Shown here in pieces: positions 1 through 7,633 of a stretch of DNA of 16,212 bases (positions are counted from its first letter, which is position 1; each line of letters starts with the position of its first letter). Source of the stretch: CAYXXN01 sp964469055. GTDB taxonomy: Bacteria; Acidobacteriota; Thermoanaerobaculia; Multivoradales; JAHEKO01. The DNA lies in contig CAYXXN010000052.1 in NCBI GenBank assembly GCA_964469055.1, forward strand, positions 1 to 16,212, written 5' to 3'. Both the position numbers and the translations under genes were made by a program. The notes under the pieces were generated by a model that saw nothing but the letters and a program-made list of their open reading frames with translations, had not been told where the DNA came from and searched no databases.

Positions 1-1
1 C

Positions 2-2548
2 AACCATCCCAACATCGCCGCGCTCTACGGGCTCGAGGAGAGCGGCGGCAGGCGGGCGCTGGTGATGGAGCTGGTCGAGGGACCGACGCTCGCCGAGCGG
101 CTGGAGCGCGGGCCGCTGCCGCTCGAGGAGGCGGTCCAGGTGGGCTTGGAGATCGCCACGGCGCTCGAGGCGGCGCACGAGAAAGGGCTCGTCCACCGCG
201 ACCTGAAGCCGGCGAACGTGAAGCTCGGTGCGGAGGGCAAGGTCAAGGTGCTCGATTTCGGGCTCGCCAAGGCGCTCGACGTCGAGGCCTCCGCGATGTC
301 GGCCTCGGCGCTCGCGCACTCGCCGACCATCACCTACGGCGCGACGGTGGCGGGCGTGATCCTGGGCACGGCAGCCTACATGGCGCCGGAGCAGGCCAAG
401 GGCAAGCCGCTCGACCGGCGTGCCGACATCTGGGCTTTCGGTGTCGTCCTGTGGGAATGCTTGACCGGGAAGCGGCTCTTCGCGGGAGAGGACGCACCCG
501 ACACCCTGGCGAAGGTGCTCACCGCGGAGCCCGATTTCACGGCGCTCCCGGCCTCCACCCCGTGGGCCCTCCACGAGCTCCTCCGCCGCTGCCTGGTTCG
601 CGACCCCCGGCACCGACTGCAGGCCATTGGCGACGCGCGCGTGGTGCTCGAGGATCTGGCAGCCGGCACCGGAGAGGGCGCATCGCTCGCGCCCTCCACC
701 GTCGCCGGCGCTGCCGCGGCCGGGCAGGCGGCGAGTCGTGAGCGCCTCTTCGCGCGGCTCGCGCTCGCCGGGTTCGCTCTCTCGGCCGCCCTCGGAGCGG
801 CCCTCTTCTGGCCCTCTTCCCCGACTCCGGGCCCCGCGCCGTCCATCCGCGCCGCGATCCCGCTCCCGGAGGGCCTTTCCCTCGACGGCGTCGGCCCACC
901 CGTCCTCGCCATGTCTCCCGACGGGCGAACGCTCGCCTTCCTGGCGCGGCGGGAGACCGGGGCTCAGCGCCTCTACGTGCGCCGGATCGAGGAGGCAGAG
1001 TCCGTCCTCGTGCCCGGCAGCGAGACGGCGGAAGGGCCCTTCTTCTCTCCCGACGGGCGCTGGGTGGGCTTCGCCGTTGGCGTGTCCCTGATCGCCGCGA
1101 GCCCCCCGGAGCTGCGCAAGTACTCCCTCGAGACCGGCCTCACCCAGAAGATCTGCGACCTCGGTGATTTCTTTGGCGCGACCTGGTCGGCCAACGACGA
1201 GATCCTCTTCGTGGACGGCCCGCCCGCCGGCCTCTCGAAAGTCTCGGCGAGCGGCGGCAAGCCGACCTCGGTGGCGGCGGGCTTCCAGGTAGGTCGCGAG
1301 GAGCTGGAGGCGGACGCTGCCTGGCCCGAGTTGCTGCCGGGCGGCCGGCACGTCGTGCTGACCGACTGGTGGGCGAGCGGAATCGGCCAGCTCGTCGCCG
1401 CCGACCTCGAGCGCCGCGAGTTGGTCTCGCTGGGGCTGGCGGGTTCCGCCGCGCGCTATCTGCCGACGGGGCACCTGGTCTACGCCGGGGACGACGCCTC
1501 CCTCATGGCAGTGCCCTTCGATCCCCGCACCCTGAAGGTGCTCGGGGCACCGGTCGCCCTGATGCCGGAGATCGCGCTCGGGCGCGGCGACGTTCCCGCC
1601 TTCGCCTTCTCGCGCGACGGCACGCTCGTCTTCGCCACCGGCTACCTCCCGTTCAGCCGCCGCGAGCCGCTGCGCCTGGTGCGCAAGGAGCGCTCGGGGG
1701 AAGCGACCCCGCTGCCCTTCGCGCCCGACCTCTTCCTCCGCGGCGCCGCCGTCTCGCCGGACGGCGCGCGGCTCCTAGCGACCACCTGGGGCGGTCCGCG
1801 ATGGGTCTTCGACCTGGCGCGCGGCACGCGCGCGAAGCTTCCGGGCGACCAGAACACGTCGGGCTACCGCACCGCCTGGACTCCGGACGGGCAGCGGGTG
1901 GCGTTCTCGGGCGTCTCCCCGGGCCAGCCCTTCTACGCCATCTTCGTGCAGAGCGTCGACGGCGCGGGCGCGCCGGAGATCCTCGTCGAGCCGCAGGCGG
2001 GGCGGGAGCAGTTCGCCGCGGGCTGGACGCCGGACGGCGCGCTGGTGTTTTGGGCGGCGGGCCGCCCTGGCGAGGCCGACACCCTCTTCGGGCGCATCCG
2101 CCCCGGCTCCGCCCCGGAGGTCATCTGGAGCGAGGGCGGGGGCGTGGCGGCCGCGGACATCTCACCGGACGGCCGCTGGGTCGCGTTCGACTCGGACGCC
2201 TCGGGCGACTTCCAGATCTACGCCATGCCGCCCTCCACCGGCGGACCGCGCCTCGCGGTCACGGCCTCCGGCGGACGCTACCCGGTCTGGTCTCGCGACG
2301 GGCGCGAGCTCTTCTACCGGCGGGACCACGCCTTCTACGCCGTCTCCGTCAGGCCGCAAGGCCCGGGCCTCGAGTTCGGCCCGGAGGAGCACCTCTTCGA
2401 CTGGGACTCGACGCGCGAGTTCTCGGTCGGGCCGGACGGCTCCTTCTTCGGCACGGAGCGCGTCCCGGGGGCCGCCGAACAACGGCTGCTGCAACTGCGC
2501 ACCGGCTGGTTCGCGGAAGTCGAGCGGCTCGCGGGCGGCGCGCGCTGA
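2..2548 (+). CDS. Ser/Thr protein kinase with C-terminal PD40 beta-propeller (5' truncated)
   Basis: The reading frame is open from base 2, so the gene begins upstream; the glycine loop and beta-3 lysine are outside the window. Visible kinase motifs are HPNI before the hinge, HRDLKPAN (catalytic Asp codon at 200), DFGLAK (Asp codon at 254), YMAPEQ (Glu codon at 389) and DIWAFGVVLWE. A single hydrophobic segment follows at about 745-811, and then a region with repeated SPDG/TPDG strands (for example MSPDGRTLAF, FFSPDGRWVGF, AWTPDGQRVAF, ISPDGRWVAF), typical of PD40/TolB propeller blades. By family logic the kinase is cytoplasmic and the propeller extracytoplasmic, probably a ligand- or protein-binding sensor; the ligand is unknown. 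Its kinase part closely resembles that of the kinase at 7634-10363, while the propellers differ much more. The DFG-to-APE segment is unusually long (about 45 residues). It converges on the membrane-protein gene, with only 14 bases between stops. Confidence 0.93.
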   Translation, partial: NHPNIAALYGLEESGGRRALVMELVEGPTLAERLERGPLPLEEAVQVGLEIATALEAAHEKGLVHRDLKPANVKLGAEGKVKVLDFGLAKALDVEASAMSASALAHSPTITYGATVAGVILGTAAYMAPEQAKGKPLDRRADIWAFGVVLWECLTGKRLFAGEDAPDTLAKVLTAEPDFTALPASTPWALHELLRRCLVRDPRHRLQAIGDARVVLEDLAAGTGEGASLAPSTVAGAAAAGQAASRERLFARLALAGFALSAALGAALFWPSSPTPGPAPSIRAAIPLPEGLSLDGVGPPVLAMSPDGRTLAFLARRETGAQRLYVRRIEEAESVLVPGSETAEGPFFSPDGRWVGFAVGVSLIAASPPELRKYSLETGLTQKICDLGDFFGATWSANDEILFVDGPPAGLSKVSASGGKPTSVAAGFQVGREELEADAAWPELLPGGRHVVLTDWWASGIGQLVAADLERRELVSLGLAGSAARYLPTGHLVYAGDDASLMAVPFDPRTLKVLGAPVALMPEIALGRGDVPAFAFSRDGTLVFATGYLPFSRREPLRLVRKERSGEATPLPFAPDLFLRGAAVSPDGARLLATTWGGPRWVFDLARGTRAKLPGDQNTSGYRTAWTPDGQRVAFSGVSPGQPFYAIFVQSVDGAGAPEILVEPQAGREQFAAGWTPDGALVFWAAGRPGEADTLFGRIRPGSAPEVIWSEGGGVAAADISPDGRWVAFDSDASGDFQIYAMPPSTGGPRLAVTASGGRYPVWSRDGRELFYRRDHAFYAVSVRPQGPGLEFGPEEHLFDWDSTREFSVGPDGSFFGTERVPGAAEQRLLQLRTGWFAEVERLAGGAR

Positions 2549-2562
2549 CTGCTGTCGGAGCC

Positions 2563-3168
2563 TCAGCGCTGGCGCCGCCGCCCGCGGCCGAGCAGGAATC
2601 CGCCGAGCAGGGCGAGGAGCACGAACCCCACCAGGGTGAGCCGCAGGGCGTTGGGCAGCTCGCGCAGGCCGCTGAGGGCGGCGGGGAGCAGGTTGAGGGC
2701 GCGGGCGCCGAGATCGCGGAGCGCCAGCGCCGCTCGTGCCGCCCACTCGGTGAGTCGCGACCAGACAGCGCCGAAGCCGATCGGGTCGAAGACGCGCAGC
2801 AGGAAGAGGTAGAAGACGCCGGCCCAGGCGGCCTCGCCCAGCAGGCGGGGCAGCGCCAGGTCGCGAGCGCTGAAGACGCCCGGGTTCCAGGTCCGGCCCG
2901 GCTTCAGGAAACCGTCGACGTAGAAGCGGCTAGCCCGCCGGATGGGGCCGCGCACCGTTTCGACCGGCTGGCGCGTGAGCGCCGAGTGCACCACCCGCAC
3001 CGCGGCGACGAGCAGCACCCGGGCGATCTGCGGTAGCCAAAGCATCAGCCCGACCACCGCCCACACGGCGTTGGCGGCGAGCACGATGCCGTGCTCGATG
3101 GGATTGGGCTTCGGGGGGCCGCCCTCCGCCTCGGGGAGATCCGCGTCCTCTTGCCAGGGGTAGCCCAT
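2563..3168 (-). CDS. Hypothetical membrane protein, about three hydrophobic segments
   Basis: I do not recognise a family for this 201-residue protein. It has a hydrophilic, Pro/Glu-rich N-terminus (residues 1-24), a long hydrophobic stretch at about 27-60 that could be one or two membrane passes, a central part with aromatic and basic residues (FYVDGFLKPGRTWNPG at about 82-97), a hydrophobic segment at about 109-127, an amphipathic Ala/Leu/Arg-rich region at about 138-172, and a final transmembrane segment at about 175-194 followed by an all-basic tail, which suggests a cytoplasmic C-terminus. The ATG at 3166-3168 is the most upstream start; no strong ribosome site is close (a GGGAG lies about 17 bases before it). 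It is divergent from the transglycosylase gene across 90 bases, so the two could share control. The coherent membrane pattern and codon use favour a real gene; its function is unknown. Confidence 0.75.
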   Translation of the reverse strand: MGYPWQEDADLPEAEGGPPKPNPIEHGIVLAANAVWAVVGLMLWLPQIARVLLVAAVRVVHSALTRQPVETVRGPIRRASRFYVDGFLKPGRTWNPGVFSARDLALPRLLGEAAWAGVFYLFLLRVFDPIGFGAVWSRLTEWAARAALALRDLGARALNLLPAALSGLRELPNALRLTLVGFVLLALLGGFLLGRGRRRQR

Positions 3169-3222
3169 GGCAGGTGAGCCTACTCCCGAGCCCGGTCCAG
3201 GGGGTAGGGAGCGGAGGACGCC

Positions 3223-3252
3223 TCAACACGCGGACCGCGGCGCGCGTACAAT
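3223..3252 (+). promoter_or_regulatory. Candidate leaderless promoter of the transglycosylase gene
   Basis: TACAAT (3247-3252) is a good -10 hexamer and ends six bases before the ATG at 3259, the spacing expected if transcription starts at the start codon. TCAACA (3223-3228) is a possible -35 (4 of 6 consensus bases) with an 18-base spacer. No Shine-Dalgarno sequence lies between the -10 and the ATG. The start of this element is repeated almost exactly before the kinase gene at 7634. Confidence 0.45.
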
Positions 3253-3258
3253 CACCCG

Positions 3259-4995
3259 ATGCGTCGCGCGGCTTGGGCCCTGCTCGCCCTCGTGGCCGCG
3301 GCCTGCGCCTCGCGCCGAGCGGTGACTCCTGAGCCGGTCGCGCCGCCGCCCTTGCCGCCGGCGGCCACCGAGCCGGCGACGCTCGCGCCGCCGCTCGAGC
3401 CGGTCGAGCTGATCGAGGTGCCGTTCGAGCCCGCGGCCCCACCCCCGGTCGAGGAGACGGCGCCCGAGGCGACGCTCGCCGCCTCCCTCGCCGCCTACGA
3501 ATCGGCTCAGGGGTTCTGGCAGGAGGGCCGCTTCGAGGAGGCCTTCGCCGCCCTCGACGAGGCCTACGGCCTGATGGCCGGGGTCGGGGGCAACGGCGAT
3601 CCGCAGCTCGCCCAGGAGAAGGAGGACCTGCGGCGTCTGATCTCGCGCCTAATCGTCGAGATCTACGCCTCGCAGCGCACCACGGTGGGCGACATGGAGG
3701 CCTCGATCCCGCTCATCGTCAACGAGGAGGTGGAGCGCGAGATCAAGAGTTTCCAGACCGGCGAGCGCGACTCGTTCCTCCTCGCCTACCAGCGCTCGGG
3801 CCTCTACCGACCGATGATCGTCAGGGAGCTGCGCGCCGCCGGCATGCCGGAGCAGCTCTCCTGGCTGCCGCAGGTCGAGAGCTGGTTCAAGGAGCGGGCG
3901 CTGTCGTCGGCGCGGGCGCTCGGCATGTGGCAGTTCATCGCCTCGACGGGCTATCGCTTCGGCTTGCGGCGCACCGACTGGTACGACGAGCGGATGGACC
4001 CGGAGAAGTCGACGCGCGCCGCCTTGGCCTACCTGACCGAGCTGCACGAGCTCTTCGGGGACTGGATGACGGCCCTCGCCGCCTACAACTGCGGCGAGGC
4101 GCGCGTGCTGCGCTTGATCAACCAGCAGCACCTCGCCTACTTCGACCAGTTCTGGGACCTCTACCGGCAGCTCCCGGGCGAGACGCGCCGCTACGTGCCG
4201 CGCTTCATGGCCACCCTGGCGATCGTCGAGGACCCGGCCCGCTACGGCTTTCACGATCTGCCGAAGCCGCTTTCGCCGCTCGATTTCCAGACCGTCGAGT
4301 CGACCCGCTCGGTGCCGCTCGAGAACCTGGAGCGCTCGATGAGTTTGACGACCGGCAGCCTAACGCTGCTCAACCCGGAGCTGCGCCGCGGGGCGACGCC
4401 GAACGAGCCCTACACCCTGCGGGTGCCGGCCGGGGCCACGCAGGCGGTGCTGGCGGCGCTCGCCGCGGCGCCGGCCGAGCCGCGGCCCGCTGCCGTACCG
4501 GCGATGACCGACGTGCATCGGGTGCGCGCCGGCGAGACGCTGTCGGTGATCGCGGCGGGCTACCGCACGACGGTCGCTTCGTTGATGGACGCCAACGGCC
4601 TGCGCAACGCTAACCGCATCTGGCCTGGCCAGCAGCTCCACGTGCCGGGCGGTAGAACCTCGACGGCGCCGGCCGTCGTCGCGGCCGGGGGTCGCTACAC
4701 GGTGCGTCGCGGCGACAGCCTGTGGACGATCGCCCGCCGCTTCGGGACCACGGTCGATCGACTCAAGCGCGACAACGGCCTGCGCTCGAGCTCGCTCCAG
4801 CCGGGCCAGAGCCTGCTGGTGGCGAGCGGCTCGGCGGCCGGCGCGCGGGGCGGCACCTACATCGTGCGGCGCGGCGACACCCTGGGATCGATCGCCGAGG
4901 CGGCGCGGGTCTCGGCGAGCCAGCTCGCGGCCGCCAACGGGCTGTCGCTGCGGAGCACCATCTACCCCGGGCAAGAGTTGGTCATCCCGAACTGA
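3259..4995 (+). CDS. mltD: Membrane-bound lytic murein transglycosylase D-like lipoprotein with three LysM domains
   Basis: This 578-residue protein should cleave the MurNAc-GlcNAc bond of peptidoglycan to give 1,6-anhydro products. The N-terminus has two Arg, a hydrophobic core and a lipobox-like AAAC with Cys at residue 16, followed by Ala-Ser, which suits an outer-membrane lipoprotein. Residues 20-75 are a Pro/Ala/Glu linker and about 76-150 a helical region. The SLT catalytic domain covers about 170-330: the likely acid residue is Glu207 in PQVESWFKERALS, followed by family signatures ALGMWQF and ALAAYNCGE. Three LysM peptidoglycan-binding modules lie at about 419-463, 479-522 and 534-577, each with a GD/GET-L-IA core and a PGQ-L ending. 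The domain order matches E. coli MltD with one more LysM than the usual two. The ATG is chosen because it gives the signal peptide at once and sits six bases after a TACAAT box. It is probably the first gene of a run continuing to 7593. Confidence 0.93.
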   Translation: MRRAAWALLALVAAACASRRAVTPEPVAPPPLPPAATEPATLAPPLEPVELIEVPFEPAAPPPVEETAPEATLAASLAAYESAQGFWQEGRFEEAFAALDEAYGLMAGVGGNGDPQLAQEKEDLRRLISRLIVEIYASQRTTVGDMEASIPLIVNEEVEREIKSFQTGERDSFLLAYQRSGLYRPMIVRELRAAGMPEQLSWLPQVESWFKERALSSARALGMWQFIASTGYRFGLRRTDWYDERMDPEKSTRAALAYLTELHELFGDWMTALAAYNCGEARVLRLINQQHLAYFDQFWDLYRQLPGETRRYVPRFMATLAIVEDPARYGFHDLPKPLSPLDFQTVESTRSVPLENLERSMSLTTGSLTLLNPELRRGATPNEPYTLRVPAGATQAVLAALAAAPAEPRPAAVPAMTDVHRVRAGETLSVIAAGYRTTVASLMDANGLRNANRIWPGQQLHVPGGRTSTAPAVVAAGGRYTVRRGDSLWTIARRFGTTVDRLKRDNGLRSSSLQPGQSLLVASGSAAGARGGTYIVRRGDTLGSIAEAARVSASQLAAANGLSLRSTIYPGQELVIPN

Positions 4996-5002
4996 GGGCA
5001 GA

Positions 5003-6229
5003 CTGCGCCCTCGAACGCCTCCGATCCCCGGCTGGCCAGCCGTCGAGGCGGCGCTAGCAGAGCTCGATCCGGTCGCTCTGGCCTGCGAGCTGATCCGTAT
5101 TCCCAGCCACCCCGGCCTGCCGCGCCAGGAGGAGCGCGTCGCCGAAGCGCTGGCGGAGTGGCTCGCCGAGCGCGGGCTCGAGCCGCGCCGCGACGAGGTG
5201 GCGCCGGGGCGGCCGAACGTGCTCGCGACGCTGGGCGGCGCGGCGCCCGGGCGGCGGCTCGTGCTCTGCGGACACACGGATACCGTGCCGCTCAACGCCG
5301 GCGATTCCGGGGTGGGCTTCGCGGGCGAGGTGAGGGACGGGCGTCTCCATGGCCGCGGCGCCGTCGACATGAAGGGTGCGGTGGCGGCGATGGCGGCGGC
5401 GATGGCGGCGCTCGCCCAGAGTGGGGCACTCGCGGCCGGCGCGGTGACTCTCGCCGCGGTCGTCGACGAGGAGATGGAGAGCCTCGGCGCCGAGCGGCTC
5501 GTCCAGGCGGGCCTCGCAGCGGACGGGGCGATCGTCGGCGAGCCCACCGGCAACCGTCTCGCCCTCGGCCACAAGGGGCTCGAGTGGCTCGAGATCACCT
5601 TCACCGGCCGCGCTGCCCACGGCGGCACGCCCGCGGCCGGCGTCAACGCCATCGTCGCGGCTGCCAGGTTCGTCGAGCTGGTCGAGCGCGAGCTGGTCCC
5701 CGCGCTCGCGGCGCGGACCCATCCACTACTCGGCCCGCCGACCCTGAACTTCGGCACGGTGGCCGGCGGCGACCAACCGTCGACCGTGGCGGCGAGCTGC
5801 CGGCTCGCCGCCGACCGGCGGCTGGTGCCGGGCGAGGACTACGCCACTGCCGTCGCCGAGCTCGCGGCCCTCCTCTCCCGCGTCGAGGTCGCGATGCCCG
5901 GCCTCGCCACGGTGATCGCGCGGGTAGCGGGCGGCATGGCGACCCTGGATCACGTGCCACTGGTGACTCCGGCCGACCACCCGGTCGCGCGCGCCTGCGG
6001 CGCGGCGTGCGAACTCGTACTCGGCGAGGCCGGGGAACCGACGGCCTTCTCGGCCTGGACCGATGGCGCGCTCCTCGCCGGATTCGCCGGCGTGCCGACG
6101 GTGATCCTCGGCCCCGGCGATCTCGCTCTCGCTCACACCCCACGTGAATCAGTTCTTCTCTCCGAGATCCGCGATGCGGCGCGCATCTACGCCGCGGCGG
6201 CGCTCCTCTTCTGCCGAGGTGAGGCGTGA
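5003..6229 (+). CDS. M20 family metallopeptidase (ArgE/DapE/CPG2 type), non-canonical start suspected
   Basis: A di-zinc amidohydrolase that should hydrolyse a peptide or N-acyl amino acid bond in the cytoplasm; substrate unknown. Counting from the first canonical start (GTG at 5198), the ligand set is complete: HTD (His26, Asp28), Asp57 in GRGAVDMKG, the Glu pair at 91-92 (VDEE), Glu115 in GEPTG and His313 in ALAHTPRE. The dimerisation domain is about 128-240 (GRAAHGGTP). However, the frame is open and convincingly M20-like upstream of 5198 (LACELIRIPSHPGLPRQEE, then the helix before PNVLATL), and there is no ATG, GTG or TTG in any frame between 4981 and 5157. I therefore place the start at CTG 5003, preceded by GAGGG at 4994-4998, giving 408 residues, the normal family size; a GTG-5198 start would remove the first strand and helix. 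An ATC at 5024 is another option. The gene follows mltD by seven bases and overlaps the next gene by four. A 12-base repeat near 5383-5410 encodes an Ala/Met helix. Confidence 0.85.
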   Translation: MRPRTPPIPGWPAVEAALAELDPVALACELIRIPSHPGLPRQEERVAEALAEWLAERGLEPRRDEVAPGRPNVLATLGGAAPGRRLVLCGHTDTVPLNAGDSGVGFAGEVRDGRLHGRGAVDMKGAVAAMAAAMAALAQSGALAAGAVTLAAVVDEEMESLGAERLVQAGLAADGAIVGEPTGNRLALGHKGLEWLEITFTGRAAHGGTPAAGVNAIVAAARFVELVERELVPALAARTHPLLGPPTLNFGTVAGGDQPSTVAASCRLAADRRLVPGEDYATAVAELAALLSRVEVAMPGLATVIARVAGGMATLDHVPLVTPADHPVARACGAACELVLGEAGEPTAFSAWTDGALLAGFAGVPTVILGPGDLALAHTPRESVLLSEIRDAARIYAAAALLFCRGEA

Positions 6230-7593
6230 AGCTGCGGCTCCCCCACACCTGGGCGCTGCTCTTCGGCCTGACGGCGGTCGCCGTCCTCGTCACCCACTTC
6301 GTGCCGGCCGGCACCTACGAGCGCGTCGAGGTCGAAGGCCGCTCGCTAGTCGATCCGGATTCCTATCAGCGCGTCGAATCGAACCCCGCCGGCCTCCCCG
6401 AGCTCTTCCTCGCCTTCCCGCGCGGCCTCGCCGCCACCGCCGCGATCGTCTTCTACATCTTCTTGATCGGCGGCACCTTCGGGGTCGTCCAGGCGACCGG
6501 CGCCATCGAGCGCGGCATCGACGGCGTCGTCGCCGCTTGCCGCGGTCGCGGCGAGATCGCTATCCCGGCGCTCACCATCCTCTTCTCGGTGGGCGGCGGC
6601 ACGATCGGCATGGCCGAGGAGACCCTGCCCTTCCTGCCCGCCTTGGTCCTCCTCGCCCGCCGCCTCGGCTACGACGAGATCACGGGCGGCGCCATCGCTC
6701 TCGTCGGCGCTGGCGCCGGCTTCGCGGGGGCGTTCTTGAATCCGTTCACGGTCGGGGTGGCGCAAGGCATCGCGGGGCTGCCGCTGTTCTCCGGCATGGG
6801 TTATCGACTGATCGTGTGGACGGTCACGACGACCCTCGCCGTCCTCTACGTGACCTGGTGGGCCAAACAGCATCGAGTGGGGACCCTCGCCGGGCAACCG
6901 CCGAGCACGCCGTCGAGCGCGCCAGCGGAGGCGTCGGAGCGTCCCTCCTGGCGCAACACGGCCGTCCTCTCGATTCTCGGCCTCTCCCTCCTCGCCGTCG
7001 TCGTGGGCGCCATGCGCTGGGGCTGGGGCCTGACGGAACTCGCGGCCCTCTTCGTCGCTGTCGCGATCGCCGCCGGCCTGGCGGGCGGCCTCGGAGCCAG
7101 CGGCACGGCCGACGCCTTCGTCGCCGGCGCCGCCAGCCTGACCGGCGGGGCCTTGGTCGTGGGCCTGGCGCGCGGCGTACTGGTCATCTTCGACGGGGCC
7201 CGGGTCACCGACACCATCCTGCACGCCATGGCGGGCGCCGTCGCCGACTTGCCGGCGGTGGCGAGCCTAGCCGGCATCTATGGCGTGCAAGTAGCACTCT
7301 CTTACTTGGTGCCGTCGGGGAGCGGCCAGGCGGCCCTCTCGCTCCCGATCCTCGTGCCGCTCGCCGACCTCGCTGGCATCACCCGCCAGACGAGCGTGCT
7401 CGCCTACCAGTTCGGCGACGGCTTCTCGAACATCTTCACCCCGACCCAGGGCTACTTCATGGCCGGCTTGGCGCTCATCGGCGTGCCGTGGACCCGCTGG
7501 GTGCGCTTCCTCTGGCCGCTGCAGGCGATGTGGCTCGCGGCCGGGATGGTGCTCCTCTGGATCGCCCATGTCATCGAGTGGGGGCCGTTCTGA
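6226..7593 (+). CDS. YfcC/DcuC-family carboxylate or amino-acid carrier
   Basis: This 455-residue integral membrane protein has about 11-13 hydrophobic segments (roughly residues 8-25, 67-90, 111-128, 155-180, 192-211, 245-263, 268-288, 305-322, 340-360, 368-385, 405-420 and 428-448). Two Gly/Ser-rich loops, SVGGGTIGMAEET at about 121-133 and VPSGSGQAALS at about 362-372, resemble the paired re-entrant hairpins of the DcuC/YfcC group of the ion transporter superfamily, and the PAGTYER motif after the first helix is also typical. A less conserved hydrophilic loop at about 215-242 separates two halves, suggesting inverted-repeat architecture. The GTG start overlaps the peptidase stop (GTGA), with GAGG at 6216-6219 and 6221-6224, so translation is probably coupled. 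Pairing with an M20 enzyme suggests uptake or exchange of its substrate or product; amino acids, small peptides or dicarboxylates are all possible. YfcC itself is only provisionally characterised, so the substrate is not assigned. Confidence 0.85.
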   Translation: MKLRLPHTWALLFGLTAVAVLVTHFVPAGTYERVEVEGRSLVDPDSYQRVESNPAGLPELFLAFPRGLAATAAIVFYIFLIGGTFGVVQATGAIERGIDGVVAACRGRGEIAIPALTILFSVGGGTIGMAEETLPFLPALVLLARRLGYDEITGGAIALVGAGAGFAGAFLNPFTVGVAQGIAGLPLFSGMGYRLIVWTVTTTLAVLYVTWWAKQHRVGTLAGQPPSTPSSAPAEASERPSWRNTAVLSILGLSLLAVVVGAMRWGWGLTELAALFVAVAIAAGLAGGLGASGTADAFVAGAASLTGGALVVGLARGVLVIFDGARVTDTILHAMAGAVADLPAVASLAGIYGVQVALSYLVPSGSGQAALSLPILVPLADLAGITRQTSVLAYQFGDGFSNIFTPTQGYFMAGLALIGVPWTRWVRFLWPLQAMWLAAGMVLLWIAHVIEWGPF

Positions 7594-7618
7594 TGGGCGG
7601 CTACGCACCGCCACCTGG

Positions 7619-7633
7619 TGCACAATCCCCCGT
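7619..7633 (+). promoter_or_regulatory. Start-proximal ACAATC element, candidate leaderless promoter of the second kinase
   Basis: ACAATCCCCCG (7622-7632) matches ACAATCACCCG before the transglycosylase start (3248-3258) at 10 of 11 bases and sits one base before the ATG. CACAAT (7621-7626) is a weaker -10 (4 of 6) and no convincing -35 is seen. There is no Shine-Dalgarno sequence in the 40-base gap after the transporter gene. Confidence 0.35.

Noticed and set aside
1369..3036. 555-codon plus-strand frame overlapping the first kinase
   Set aside because: Arg/Pro/Gly-rich shadow translation; the PD40 frame explains this DNA.
4985..5005. Programmed +1 frameshift fusing mltD to the M20 peptidase
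   Set aside because: mltD ends with a complete LysM and is exported, while this M20 enzyme has no need of export; a CTG start or sequence error is simpler. Kept only as an alternative.
5383..5410. 12-base tandem repeat around GCGATGGCGGCG
   Set aside because: Only about two copies; it encodes an Ala/Met-rich helix in the M20 enzyme and is ordinary coding low complexity.
4360..5757. 465-codon minus-strand frame across mltD and the M20 gene
   Set aside because: Ser/Arg/Ala-rich with no domain; both genes opposite have full catalytic motifs.
7568..7633. Earlier start for the second kinase
   Set aside because: It would overlap the transporter gene and add residues unlike kinase N-termini; ATG 7634 fits the GPYEI strand.
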